Assembly: GCA_021613535.1 (NCBI GenBank)
Contig: CP075493.1
Span: forward strand, 15,686,001-15,750,000
Direction of reading: 5' to 3'
Length of the DNA: 64,000 nucleotides
DNA from: Adineta vaga
Taxonomy: Eukaryota > Rotifera
Shown here: positions 11,923-22,772 of the stretch, piece by piece
Layout of the letters: each line of letters begins with the position of its first letter
How positions within the stretch are numbered: position 1 is the stretch's first letter
The notes under the pieces: model-generated
What the model saw: only the letters and a program-made list of their open reading frames with translations
Databases searched by the model: none
What the model was told of the DNA's origin: nothing
Translations under genes and position numbers: made by a program

Positions 11923-13825
11923 ATGATTCTATTCAATGGATTATTATTACTAATTTTCATAAGTGTTTCTGGAAAAAAATTACAGATTGATTTATATCCC
12001 GGTTATGGATGGGATCACTTACGGTTCATTGATATGTTACCTATCTTCGATGTTCGCAATTCAAATGATTCATCTACTATGCAACAATGTATTTCTCAAA
12101 TACCTTTACGTCAAAGTGAATTTGATATTAAATCTGAAATTATCGATTTGTATAACAGTTCTACAACTAAATATGTAGATGAAGTGACTACTGGCACTGA
12201 ATTTACTTATCTTAAGTTTGGTGTGGGTGGTTCTTATTCGAAATCATATCAAGATATGAAAGATCAACAAGGAAAAGAAAATACTGTAACATATTAAGAA
12301 ATGAAATTCGTTATACTTTAGCCAAAGTTATATTACTTCCAAGTTGTTCTTTAGATTCACAATTTAAATCTGAAATAATTCAGATAGCTAATTATATTAA
12401 AACAGGTCAATTACTTATGGCGACTTATGCATCACAAATCTTTGTACTTCATTATGGAACACATTATATAAGTCGTATACGTATTGGTGGACATATTATT
12501 GAAGATAATTTTATTAAAAGTAAAGATTTATATACTAATGATACAACAATGAAATCAATGCAAACAACAGCAAAAGTAGGTTTTCTAGCAACAGTTGATG
12601 TATCAGTCAATGCTGGTTATCAAAAGACAATATCAGATGCTAATATGAAAAAATATCAAGATCAAGTAGTTAACAGAAGAATTTTTGCTAATGGTGGACA
12701 ACCATATCTTATGGATATGCCATTATCACAATGGGAATCAACTATTGAAGATAATCCAGTTATACTTAAACGTACATTAGAAAATATAACAATGGCAATT
12801 GATCTTAAACAAATTAATGAAATTGAACAATTCTATGTTTATGAAGCAGTGAAAGAGATTAATAAAGCAATAAATACTTATATTGAAACAAATTCAATTT
12901 ATGGTTGTATGGATCGCAATTCCAATTCATTTAATTGGTTCGCTAATGCTGATGATAATTCATGTAATCAAAGTGTTTCAAATATACAATTTGGTGGTGT
13001 TATTCTTACTTGTCAAATTCAATGGATTACAAATAATGATTCAACATATCGTCTTAATGATACTTGTAATGAATTTAAAATTTATACAAATACTGAACAA
13101 TGTTCAAGTGGTTTTACAAGAAATTTAGTATATACATCTGTTAAAATACAATCAATTGAACGAACAGAAAGTTATAGTTGTGGATTCTTAGGATTATTTA
13201 CATGTAATAGAACTAAACCAATTGGAACAGCTTCTAGAACAATAAATTTATATAGTTGTACAAGAAATAATACGGGATTAATTCAATATGTACATTTGGT
13301 GGTTCGTATACATCAAGTAAAATAAATTTACTTACAAATGAAAGATCTTGTTTAACTGGATTTACATCTGTATCTTTAATTAATGGTATAGTTATTTGTG
13401 TGTCACAACAGATTGTTAATTTATCGAATATGTTCAAATTTGGTGGAATATTTTCATGTCAAACAAATAATGGAAATGATATATGTCCAGCTGGATTTAG
13501 TTCTTATGTTATTGGATTAATAGATACAGATTGTAATCTATATGTATGTTTACAATTAAAAGCACAAGATATTAAAACATTACCAGCTATATCATTACCA
13601 CCATATTTTGATTACATAAATCAATTATCAATGAATACTACTAATAATGATAGCAACAATAAAAAATTAATATCAACTTTACAAATGAATCCAATAATGA
13701 CCGATCAACTGTTTAATTTCGCAATGAAATCTAATGTTGTTTGGTGCTTCTCATATATCTTATTTTTACCTATCTATGTAACATTTGCATTTATATTTCA
13801 AAATAATATAGATGACAATTTTTAA
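11923..13825 (+). pseudogene. Perforin-2/MPEG1-like MACPF gene, interrupted by two frameshifts
   Basis: The start at ATG 11923 gives a clear signal peptide (MILFNGLLLLIFISVSG). The MACPF domain includes YGTHYISRIRIGG, an exact match to the MACPF signature Y-G-T-H-[FY]-x6-G-G. A cysteine-rich region and a C-terminal transmembrane helix near 13730-13800 follow, as in MPEG1, a membrane-bound pore-forming immune effector of phagosomes. The coding potential runs through three frames, with breaks near 12285-12297 and 13285-13321. Each change is equivalent to a one-base loss, and no plausible GT-AG intron explains either. The similarity continues directly on both sides of the breaks. It is therefore either a recent pseudogene or an assembly with single-base deletions; the sequence alone cannot decide. 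No other in-frame stop is seen. Confidence 0.82.
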
Positions 13826-14013
13826 AAATATATTTTCGAATATCAAAGAGATACTTAAATGTTAAAACACATATTTGATTAAATGACTTGGAAAAAACAC
13901 GGCTCTTATCTTTTAAATCTCAAGTGCGTTTTTTCGTCGAGAAGAGAAATAGGAAAAAGTCTATTTAAGAATAGGTGAATTTCATCTGAAAGAAAAAGTT
14001 TGAAATCTTCAAA

Positions 14014-14580
14014 ATGGCTGTATTCTTTCAAAGAAATGAAATTGAGTTTGAACGTACAGGTCAAGCAACAACAGTCGCAAACAATGATGTTGCACGTCTA
14101 ATGTATTATTTAGATTGTGTTTGTGATGCAATTGATTGTGCGAATGATTCGGATATTCAACGTTTTACAAATTATAACAATTGGCATCACCTATCAATTG
14201 AAGAACAAAAAGCACTTCTTGTTGTTTGTTATGCTTTTAGTCCTGATGTTCTCAATAATCGTGTTTTCTTTCATAGTGATGCTTTCTGTGGTGATTCTAG
14301 TAATCAATTTTATAAAGTCAGCCAAGTACGTAATCAGATTGTTGCTGCAGAATCAATAATCATAGCAGGACGAGTACTAACAGTGAATAAAATCATGACT
14401 TATAGATTAGAATGGATGAGAACATATTATTTTAATCCAATGGAAGCACTTATAAGAAGAACGGCTAATCCACCTCAACGTCCTGCACTTTCTTATACTT
14501 ATACAGCACCTGTTGTTCGACAATCAACATCGAGTTCAAGCACTTGCACGTTTGCTAGGGTGTGTTGTTGGTCTCACTAA
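14014..14580 (+). CDS. Small protein of unknown family, copy A (C-terminal membrane segment lost)
   Basis: An intronless frame of 188 aa with no family I recognise. It is nearly identical over about 430 bp (14090-14520) to copy B at 36295-36920, and the upstream 100 bp are also related, so this is a segmental duplication. The body is soluble, with several cysteines and an acidic N-terminal half. Copy B ends with a hydrophobic helix and a TKK tail. Copy A lacks about 53 bp of that region after VCC, which shifts the frame and ends the protein at CCWSH. The DNA downstream of the deletion (TTGGTCTCACTAAAAAATAA) is still identical to copy B. Copy A is therefore probably a soluble or damaged version of a tail-anchored or membrane protein. 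Confidence 0.7.
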   Translation: MAVFFQRNEIEFERTGQATTVANNDVARLMYYLDCVCDAIDCANDSDIQRFTNYNNWHHLSIEEQKALLVVCYAFSPDVLNNRVFFHSDAFCGDSSNQFYKVSQVRNQIVAAESIIIAGRVLTVNKIMTYRLEWMRTYYFNPMEALIRRTANPPQRPALSYTYTAPVVRQSTSSSSTCTFARVCCWSH

Positions 14581-14744
14581 AAAATAATTCGAACATTTAT
14601 TTGACTTTTTGCATTATCTTCCTTTCATTTTAACTTCAATTTTTGTTTTTTCATTTCAATAACTATATCAACTCCCTGACACAATAAAATATCCCACTAA
14701 AGTAAACTATACAAAGGACAAAAAGACCCCCGTTATTTTTTCAC

Positions 14745-16450
14745 CTATATCAGCCAGTTCTTCAATAGCATCAAAGGTAATTCATAGACGTGTGAGTGAT
14801 ATAATAGAAGACCTGAGTCTTTTAATATACTCAAAATTTTATAGACTAAGAAAAAAACAGAATAACAGTATATTTGCTTGTACAAAATTTGTTTAACAGC
14901 TGGAATTATCCATGATGTGTTGCTGGCCGAAGGAATGAACACTTTTGGCCAATACATGCGAAGCATAAGAATAAAGGATCCTTTCGGTGCTGGTAACCAG
15001 TTAATTTGCTTGTCCAGTCCAGGAGATGTGTGTTGAATGTAGAGATCGAGTGATCCATCTTTGGCATTGTAAATTAAAGGATCTCGAGGACTTAAAGTGA
15101 ATTTGTTCAATGGATTAACCACAAAAAAATATTCTGGATCATACATAGTGATCGACCAAAAAGCATTGACAGGTGGTGTCTGACCTTTAGCAAAATGAAG
15201 TACATATTTGTTTGCGCCTGATAGTTTTTTGCCATCTGAATCGACGGTTGTATGAGGATAAATCGCGTCTTCACGTAGATTAGCTCCCCAGCCATATGCA
15301 GCAATGTAAGCACGGCGAAGATAATCAGTACCATAACGACCGGCAGATTCCGGTATCAACCAACCATTTTGCATTGTAGCAGTTTTAAGTTGAAAAGAAC
15401 TGATTTTGTTGAAAGCCAATTTTGGAACTCGATTAAGTGCGACTTGATTATGACTATTGAGTTTATTCCAATTAAATGTTTGACCAGGGAAAAGACCAAG
15501 GTTTCCCATCTTTTCCATAATATGACGATCTTGTTTGAGAGGTGGATTGTCCTATAAAGAAATTTTAAGGTTATCTTCGATAATCAAAATTCCATCGAAT
15601 TACTCACCTTCATAAGTTTCATCATCATATTGAAGTAGGTTGAGATGTTCATGTTGTTAATCACAGTGCGTACATTATCTGTCATACTAAATCCAGGATT
15701 GAGATCTATCTTATGTATCGATGTTATATTTGTGTTGTTGACAAAAGCACTGAGTGGTCGTAATAAATATTGATCTTGAAGATGATGTACAGCAGCATAA
15801 TCTTCTGGTGTTCCAGTACAATACGTACGTCCGAGAATAACCATATATCGAGTAGGTGTTTGGATATGTTTCGTAAAACGTTGTCTAAGTGCTGATGATA
15901 ATTTACTTTTCCATTTGGGACCAGTAAGAATATAAGTAGCAGCAGCTGTACCAGCTGTACGTTTTCCAGGAGATTCTATCACTGACGTCCAAAGATCGTA
16001 CATAGGAAAGAGATAAAATCGATTTGCCATATCAGGATGAGAAAAAACCCACGGTTCAGTACCGAGATCAAGCCATGCCACTGAATAGAGTGTATCCGCA
16101 TTCGGTGCTGTGACACCACGATAATTTGCTGGTGGATAATGACGTGCATTCATAAATTCACCCATAGGTGCTTTGAGATTCTGAGCCACATCGACATTGG
16201 TCATTTGCACACGAGTCACTTCACTGGTGATGAGTGCATATCCATACAAATAAGCATCAATGGCGATATTTTGAGCTTGTATAGGATTGAGTAACTTATT
16301 TTTACTTTTTGCCGCATCAATGATTGATACATTCAATAAGAAGATAAGAATAAGAAACAGCTGCATGACATAAATAGATATTTCTTTCGAATAAATTTGA
16401 TGACCGATTGCTTTCCATTTTATACTGTATTTTTCGTCCAACTGGTTCAT
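14745..16450 (-). CDS. DUF1254/DUF1214-domain secreted protein (bacterial-type)
   Basis: Two minus-strand exons, 16450-15608 and 15551-14745, with a 56-nt intron (donor GTGAGT) in phase 0. A signal peptide (MQLFLILIFLLNVSIIDA) begins at an internal methionine at 16366, which may be the true start. The DUF1254 part contains APNADTLYSVAWLDL and FYLFPMYDLWTSV, and the DUF1214 part contains NAFWSITMYDPEYFFV and GSFILMLRMYWP. This pair of domains is common in bacteria and fungi and rare in animals; its biochemical role is unknown. The usual family ends soon after a W-x-x-PAVK-x motif. Here about 40 hydrophobic residues follow, suggesting a lost stop codon or an unseen splice. A spliceosomal intron shows residence in a eukaryotic genome. 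Horizontal origin is likely but is inference. Confidence 0.85.
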
Positions 16451-16644
16451 TGATTTCGTTTCTTCGGCAATGTCGAACGAGAAAAAGTATTTTCATGTCT
16501 TTTTTTTTCTCTTTTCATTATTTAATGCATTGCATCGCCAGTGATAAGTTCATGACCTTAGTGATAGAGTTAAAGCTTTGAATTTTTCATCGACTTTCAT
16601 TAAGCTAATTCATATCTAGGGAAATCGATCCAGCGCTAAACAAA

Positions 16645-16972
16645 TTTTTGAGCAGTGGCGGAGCCAGGGGGGGGGCCAGAGGGGGCTCAGCCCCCCCTAC
16701 GACCTTTCGCGCCCCCCCTAGAAAATTTTTTGCCCCTAGCGCCTAAAAAGATTGTGAAGATCCGGTTTTTCGCGAACCCGACTAAGCTCGAAGGGGAGTA
16801 CAGGGTTTTTTTTTTTTTGCTTTTCACTTTGGGTTTTTCAGTACCGAGACCTGGTTTTCATATGCAACTTAGCCTTGAAACTAGTGAAAAAATTTTTTTT
16901 TCAGAGTCGATTTTGAAGTTAGGGGCTGAGCCCCCCCTAGTACAAAATCCTGGCTCCGCCACTGTTTTTGAG
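16645..16972. mobile_element. hAT-type MITE (312 bp) with terminal inverted repeats and 8-bp target duplication
   Basis: The element spans 16653-16964. Its ends are CAGTGGCGGAGCCAGG and the reverse complement CCTGGCTCCGCCACTG, a perfect 16-bp terminal inverted repeat. It is flanked on both sides by TTTTTGAG (16645-16652 and 16965-16972), an 8-bp direct repeat. Termini starting CAGTGGCG and 8-bp target duplications are hallmarks of the hAT superfamily. The GC-rich subterminal motif GGGGCTCAGCCCCCCCTA occurs near both ends in opposite orientation. The inside has no transposase, so it is non-autonomous. The GC content is much higher than its surroundings. Intact ends and target duplications imply a fairly recent insertion. 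Confidence 0.93.
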
Positions 16973-17194
16973 ATGAGTCGCCTGACAGAACAGCATCATT
17001 TTTTCTCCTTTCCCTATTTTGATGTACTAAAGAAAATATTCTAAAAACTAATTTTCAATTCTTTGTTTGTAAATAATTAGTAATAATATGTAAAAAGATA
17101 CAAAATTTCTTTGATAGAATAAAAAAACCGTACAATTAGAAAAATAATATACGTACAATAACGTTTTTAATCAAAAGGAGCATTAATGTACTTT

Positions 17195-18536
17195 TTATGG
17201 GGTATACAATTCCGCGCTATTATAAAAGTCATAACCATTACCGCATCCACCAGCAACTAATACTTTACCATTTTTTAATGTAGTTTGTGTATTGGTTGTT
17301 CGAGGATAATTCATATTTGGAGTATTTGTCCAATTTCCTGTCAATGGATCATACAGTTCAGTGCTACTTGAACTATAGAGTGAGCTCAAATCTGCACCAG
17401 CAACTAGCACTTTCCCATCGTTTAGCAGGGATATTGTAGGACTATCGCGTTGTTGATTCTTGTTCCCAGTCAGTGTCCAAACTCCTGTTGATGGGTCAAA
17501 TAATTCAGCAGAATCCAGTTCACCATAATTATACTCCCATCCACCAGCAATTAAGACCTTTCCATTTTTTAATACTATACCAGCATGATACATTCGAGGA
17601 TAATTCATACTAGCGGCTAATGTCCACTTTCCGGTCAATGGATCATACAATTCAGAACTATTGAAATTATCAACATCAGAAGATCCACCTGCAACTAATA
17701 CTTTTCCATTGTTTAATAGGAATGTTGTGTGTTGACTTCGTGTGTGATGCATGCTACTAGTCGCTGTCCAACTATTTTTCACTGGATCATATAATTCACA
17801 ACTGTTAGTAGGATTAAAAATATCGCTACTACCACCAACAACTAATACTTTACCATTTTTTAGAAGCGTTGCTGTGTGCCAGATTCGTTTATGTCTCATA
17901 TTAGGAACTCTTGTCCAATTCATCGCTAATGGATCATACAACTCAGCAGTATTCAGACTCTGAACACTCTCATCTTGTCCACCGATGATTAGTACTTTTC
18001 CATTCCTTAAAACGGTATCTGTATGCCAAATTCGTGTTGTACTCATAATATCTGTCATTGTCCAGTTTCCTGTTACCGGATCATAGACTTCCGCTCTATT
18101 TAGAATATCAGATAGAACATGATAGTTGTTTTTTCTCGTTTCTTTCAGTAAAATATAACTCACCCAGCATAAGAAGCTCCGCCAACAACCAGCAGCTTTC
18201 CATCTGTTAATAAAGATGCAGTGTGGAACATACGCACTTCATGCATACTATTAATGTTAGACCATCCTACAAAAAGGCAAATCAAAATATTTTCATCTTC
18301 TATCATAGACAGTAACGGTCGTCTCTGAAAGCGTGGATAAAAGAACTGTAGATTTCATAGAAAGAGAACTCACCAGGTCGTACAGCTATCATGCCTATAA
18401 AGTTTCGTGGGATACCTTTAGTGAAATTGATCATCAAGAACAACAAAAATGTGAAAACTATTCAAGTAAGAACATCAAAGATACAGATTTATTAGTTTAA
18501 ATGGTTCTACTCACTATGTATTCGACGATTACACAT
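17195..18536 (-). CDS. Type II membrane kelch-repeat protein
   Basis: Four minus-strand exons: 18536-18515, 18457-18374, 18266-18164 and 18095-17195. All introns are GT-AG with matching phases; the total is 369 aa. A short cytosolic start (MCNRRIH) and a hydrophobic anchor (FTFLLFLMI) precede a run of about seven kelch repeats of roughly 48 residues with the pattern AELYDP-TG-WT-M-R-H-LL-NGKVLVAGG. These build a beta-propeller that binds proteins or glycans. The domain would face the outside or lumen. The exon structure and repeat consensus match the kelch gene at 27887-29130. The bacterial-like repeat style (NGKVLVAGG) is common in bdelloid kelch proteins. No ligand can be named. Confidence 0.85.
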
Positions 18537-19476
18537 ACTGTTCTTTTTCACAAATATATGTTTAAAGAAAGAAGAATAAACTAACTCTTTTCAATAAATG
18601 GCTTATACAGTAACAAAAAAAAGAGAAATTCTTTTCTTTTTATTGCATCAAAGTCTATGAAATACTCTTATCTATCTAAAATAAACTTCACCAGTACTGA
18701 AATTAAAGTAAACTAGTGCTCTATTTTTCTTATTAAGATCTATCTCGATGCTCTACATTTTTTTATTCATCAAACATATCTGTTCGTTCGTTCGCTGTTT
18801 TTCAAAAATATTTTATTGCGATACAAAGAACAAAAAGTCTGACCAACAATACACGACGCGTTTCAATCTTTGCTTCACTCTTTCCATTCTAATGTTCTCA
18901 GCAAAGGACACTTTCAGATTTCTTAAATCTTGAACAACTTTTCAACATAAATCGATATCGAAGTGATGTTTTCGTAAGAATTCACAAGAGATCTTTGTTG
19001 AATGTACAATTTGATAAGAAATGACATAAAGCACATGAGAGAAATTAACTTGACATTCTTTCAACGGATTTAAATCTGCGAACACACAAATTAGAAATCA
19101 TTTATTTTCGACACATGATGATTGTTGAAAAAATAAAAGTTGGAATTATCAGATTTATTCATCGTTTATTTAGAAGATAGGCCGATTTGATTTCAATTGA
19201 TACAAACCTCATCCTCGGAATAAATAAAAACGAAAAACAGTTAACAATATGAGAGAAGGAAACTAGATAGTGAATAATACTCTATTTTCTTTGTGGATAT
19301 ACCTTTGTGCCATATTTCCTACAAAGAAAAAGACAAGAATGAATCCATTCAATATCGTAAAATATTAGAAATAATAATCTTATAGAAAAATATGCAAATG
19401 ATGGAATAAAACATCAGTGACATTCTATCAATGAGTTAAGGTAGAAATAGTATATTGACACAACATACCTGTCTTG
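18537..19476. other. Intergenic spacer, no gene seen
   Basis: About 940 bp between the 5' end of the kelch gene and the 3' end of the cysteine-rich gene. It is AT-rich with no convincing coding frame or repeat. Confidence 0.5.
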
Positions 19477-20037
19477 TTAGCCGCAAACAAAACAAGCACA
19501 AGCGCCATCGAATTTAACATTATTAAAATAGCCACAACCACCATCATAAGCAATACAATCATTCGTAATAGTAATAGGATCAGTATTCTTATAACGACAA
19601 GCACAAGTATTACTAGAAAAATATCCACCACAAGTTCCACCAGTACTTCCACCACAACAATAATAACCACCAGGATATTTATCGGCACCAGAATAACAAG
19701 TAGGACAACGATCACGAGTAGTAGGACGACGACCAACACAAATTTTATCACAACGAGAAGAAGTAGTAGTAGTAGTAGTACGAGGTGTAGTTGTAGTACG
19801 AGGTGTATTAATAATTGGAGCACTACCACAAATCATACAACCACAAGCAGAATCATAAGAAAGATCACTGTGACAAGACCAACCAGAAAAACAATTACAA
19901 CCAAGCTGACGTTTCTTAATTGAATGATGAGTACCGTCATCGACCGCATCCTGATTTACTACAGATAATGCCATGCAACTTGTAGCGATCGACACCAAGA
20001 AGATGATCACACAAATTAATTGATTGTTCGTTTTCAT
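19477..20037 (-). CDS. Secreted cysteine-rich protein with Thr-rich linker
   Basis: The ATG at 20037 gives a 186-aa protein. A longer open frame upstream is promoter sequence, not coding. It has a signal peptide (QLICVIIFLVSIATSCMA), then a short acidic propeptide ending in KKR, a typical furin-like site. Two cysteine-rich modules are joined by a Thr/Pro/Arg linker (TTTTPRTTTTTT): an N-terminal one (CNCFSGWSC ... CGCMICG) and a longer C-terminal one (about 90 residues, including YYCCGG) ending FDGACACFVCG. The two modules share the closing pattern ACGCMICG/ACACFVCG, so they may be duplicated. The family is not recognised. A TATA box lies at about 20123-20131, 87 bp upstream. The promoter forms the left arm of a large inverted repeat. 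Confidence 0.78.
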   Translation of the reverse strand: MKTNNQLICVIIFLVSIATSCMALSVVNQDAVDDGTHHSIKKRQLGCNCFSGWSCHSDLSYDSACGCMICGSAPIINTPRTTTTPRTTTTTTSSRCDKICVGRRPTTRDRCPTCYSGADKYPGGYYCCGGSTGGTCGGYFSSNTCACRYKNTDPITITNDCIAYDGGCGYFNNVKFDGACACFVCG

Positions 20038-20039
20038 TA

Positions 20040-20728
20040 TGTCTTTTGTTGCTGTTCGATGTTTGAAGAGACAATAGTAGATTAATACACTTAAATGTGT
20101 AAATGGTTGTTGTCTTCTATACCTTATATATGCGTCGCTTATCGAACAACAAGGGAATATGCGTCGAAAAATAATTAATTTTTTTTCTAGGAAAAGAAAA
20201 TAACAGATGGTCTTTTTTTCTCGCGCTAAAAGAGTCTCTATGACGTGTTTTTTACTCATTTCGTACACAATATTGTATTTGGTTTTAATCTTTTTTTCAA
20301 AGAAAGAGCAATCAGAATAATCCCTTTGGAATTAAAATGTGAAACACGATACGATCTTCGAATCATTAGAACAAATTTCCTAGAAAATTTAAAACTATCT
20401 GTCGAGACCTTTCAGCAACTTTGAAACGAGTCGTACTTTGTTTTGACTTATCCGCACTCTCACACCCGCAAGAAGGAATTGTTCTAAATTGCTCTTTCTT
20501 TGAAAATAAGATTAATATCAAATACAATATTGTGTACGAAATGAGTAAAAAACACGTCATAGAGACTCTTTTAGCGCGAGAAAAAAAGACCATCTGTTAT
20601 TGTCTTTTCCTAGAAAAAAATTGATTATTTTTCGACGCATATATAAGGTATAGAAGAACAATCATTTACACATTTAAGTGTATTTATCTACTATTATCTC
20701 TTCAAACATCAAGCAGCAACAAAAGACA
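20040..20728. repeat. Inverted duplication of a promoter region (arms about 286 and 255 bp)
   Basis: The left arm 20040-20325 and right arm 20474-20728 are near-identical reverse complements separated by a 148-bp spacer. Each arm carries the TATA box and 5' leader of the cysteine-rich gene, pointing outward. The left arm has an extra 29 bp flanked by ATATGCGTCG direct repeats. Similarity stops at the initiation codon on the right. Confidence 0.9.
20638..20648 (+). promoter_or_regulatory. TATA box on right arm of the inverted promoter repeat
   Basis: The motif is CATATATAAGG, a mirror of the TATA box that serves the cysteine-rich gene on the other strand. It lies about 80 bp before a 25-codon open frame starting at ATG 20729 and ending at 20806, which has no recognisable product. 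Confidence 0.55.
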
Positions 20729-20806
20729 ATGGAAACGGGTGAGGGCGAAGGTGTATCGATCCGTTTTCACTTGACGACTCCTTTCGTGAATAACATCATT
20801 CGATAG

Positions 20807-21539
20807 GGAATTTAATTCTGTATCAAATCACAACCATTTTTAGAGCCAACATAAGTTAACAGACAAATTCGGAAATAGTTATATTCCATTGTACATTCAA
20901 AAACCAAATTATGATAGTTGAGCTACCTATGCCTATGTATGATTTGTCTAAATTCTCAAGTTAAATATGAAAAACTCAATCAACTGAAACGGAAATATTT
21001 ATCTATAAAGTTTGTAGTAGAATCTATACCTATTGATCTATATGATTTAGCAAAAAAGATGCTATGAAAACAAATGAATTTAAAGAAAAAGACAGTTAAT
21101 TATGTAGCTCCAGTTTCCATAGTCTATGATAGAACGTTTTTCTTTTATTATGTTCGATACTTGCTTCTAGTTTATTTCTTAGATGATGTGTAAAGTAAAC
21201 TTGTTATGTACGAAAAGAACATCTATAAGTCTTCTATTAAATTTGAATTTTTCTTATTAAAAGCCTCACAAAGTTGTATAGCGTATATCTCTCTTAATAT
21301 TGGGCAAAGTGTTGAGAAACTTTTACTGTATTAGACAGACATAGAGTACAGTAAAATTCACTACTCAAAAATCACTTCGATCTACTTAATTTTTTTCCGA
21401 TCAATCATACCAAAAAGTTGCAATTCACACATATAACTTCTATGTACATCATTTTTAAATTTATTAAAATCACCCGAGCAAAGGAAAAAAGAGAAATATT
21501 TTTCATTTTGAATGTAATCAAAAATTAGAAATTCTTATT
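20807..21539. other. Intergenic spacer, no gene seen
   Basis: About 730 bp of AT-rich sequence downstream of the orphan right-arm promoter. No coding frame, repeat or RNA gene was recognised. Confidence 0.5.
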
Positions 21540-22487
21540 TCAAACACTTGAAACAATGATACTGACAATACCATAAGAACTCGATGATCGATGAACTTTT
21601 TCAATTTGATAAAGATTTTTCTTCTCATCAGTATTTGTTTGTAACATTGCGATTTTTTCGGGTCTAATTTTAGGAAAAAGAACTTGATATAATCCTTCTG
21701 CCGTTCGAATAATAAAATATTGTTTTATTTTTCTAACAGATTGATCATTCGATGACTCAACAAGATGTTGAAGAATATTTAATTTTTCCAATTCATTTTC
21801 ACCAACATACGCAGCTAGATAGATCAATTGACATTGATTTAGAATTGATCGAACTTCATCACCTAATGGATTTTCACAAATATCTTGTGTAATAAAATGC
21901 ATACGTTTCGAAAGATGTGAAGGTAATACTTGTTCACATATTACAGATGCTAATTGATTGGCTTCTTCACATTTATCAATATTATAAATATCAATTGATG
22001 ATTCGAAATCTTCGAGAATAATTATAGAAGATATTGGAATTGGACCTGATCCAATAAAAGCGATTTTTGTAATCAAAGTGTTACATTCATCGTTATTATT
22101 ATTTGTTGAACTTTTATTTAAATAAACATGAAGATCTTGTAACATATTTAATTCAGAACCAATTAGTTGCATATAATTTTGACGATATTTAAAATGTTCA
22201 CTAAGATCTTGACTTTTATCAACTGCGCATAATCTTGCTGATCGTATTTCAACATAAAATCCGTAAAGAGCAAATAAATGACGAAGATTTTCACAAACTG
22301 ATTTGAATTCCATATCTGTTTGTAACATTTGATCAAATGTTGATAAACATATTTCATTCGAAAAACAAATCTCAGTAAGTTTATTAAATAAACTAATCAC
22401 TTCTGGAGTAAATTCATTGACATTAACTTGTGAAAATTGTTTATTTAATTGAATAAGTTCATTACGAATACGGAGAGAATTTTCCAT
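21540..22487 (-). CDS. Nicotianamine-synthase-like enzyme
   Basis: An intronless frame of 315 aa from ATG 22487. Residues 143-152 read AFIGSGPIPI, followed by an aspartate-containing strand (IDIYNIDKCEEAN), then SKRMHFITQDI and LIYLAAYVGENELEK. This ordered set matches the SAM-binding core of nicotianamine synthase, whose plant members have FIGSGPLPLTS, a YDID strand and VVFLAALVG. The enzyme condenses aminocarboxypropyl groups of S-adenosylmethionine to make nicotianamine, a chelator of iron, zinc, copper and nickel. The length is right for the plant and archaeal/fungal types. Such genes are known mainly from plants, fungi and archaea, so finding one among rotifer genes suggests horizontal acquisition; this is inference. 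The frame has no breaks, so the gene appears functional. Confidence 0.85.
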   Translation of the reverse strand: MENSLRIRNELIQLNKQFSQVNVNEFTPEVISLFNKLTEICFSNEICLSTFDQMLQTDMEFKSVCENLRHLFALYGFYVEIRSARLCAVDKSQDLSEHFKYRQNYMQLIGSELNMLQDLHVYLNKSSTNNNNDECNTLITKIAFIGSGPIPISSIIILEDFESSIDIYNIDKCEEANQLASVICEQVLPSHLSKRMHFITQDICENPLGDEVRSILNQCQLIYLAAYVGENELEKLNILQHLVESSNDQSVRKIKQYFIIRTAEGLYQVLFPKIRPEKIAMLQTNTDEKKNLYQIEKVHRSSSSYGIVSIIVSSV

Positions 22488-22697
22488 GATTATTCAACAA
22501 TACAATGAATGCAAGACGTACCGAAAGATAAAGTGAATTTTCAAAGTAAACGTTAAAATAGCTTTATCATTCTATTTGAAAACAGTGAAGTTTTTTTTTC
22601 TATTTTCTTACCGTATTTATTTGCTTATTAGATGACATTTCATCATTACGAAGCACTGAGGTAGAATACTTTTTTTATTTAGTTAATATGAAATATT

Positions 22698-22739
22698 GAT
22701 GAGAGTATAGAATCCACACCCACACCCACACCCTCAAGT
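22698..22739. repeat. TGTGGG-type hairpin repeat, right arm and core
   Basis: The core GAGAGTATAGAATCC is followed by ACACCCACACCCACACCCTCAAG. The core matches the copy at 27833-27888. It lies between the nicotianamine-synthase-like gene and the NHL gene. Confidence 0.7.
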
Positions 22740-22772
22740 TATTGTAGTTAACACGGAGTAAAAACGAAAAAA

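Noticed and set aside
19428-19923. Long low-complexity open frames on both strands over the Thr-rich linker
   Set aside because: They are shadows of the cysteine-rich gene; their Val/Leu and Thr/Ile runs come from reading its repeats in other frames.
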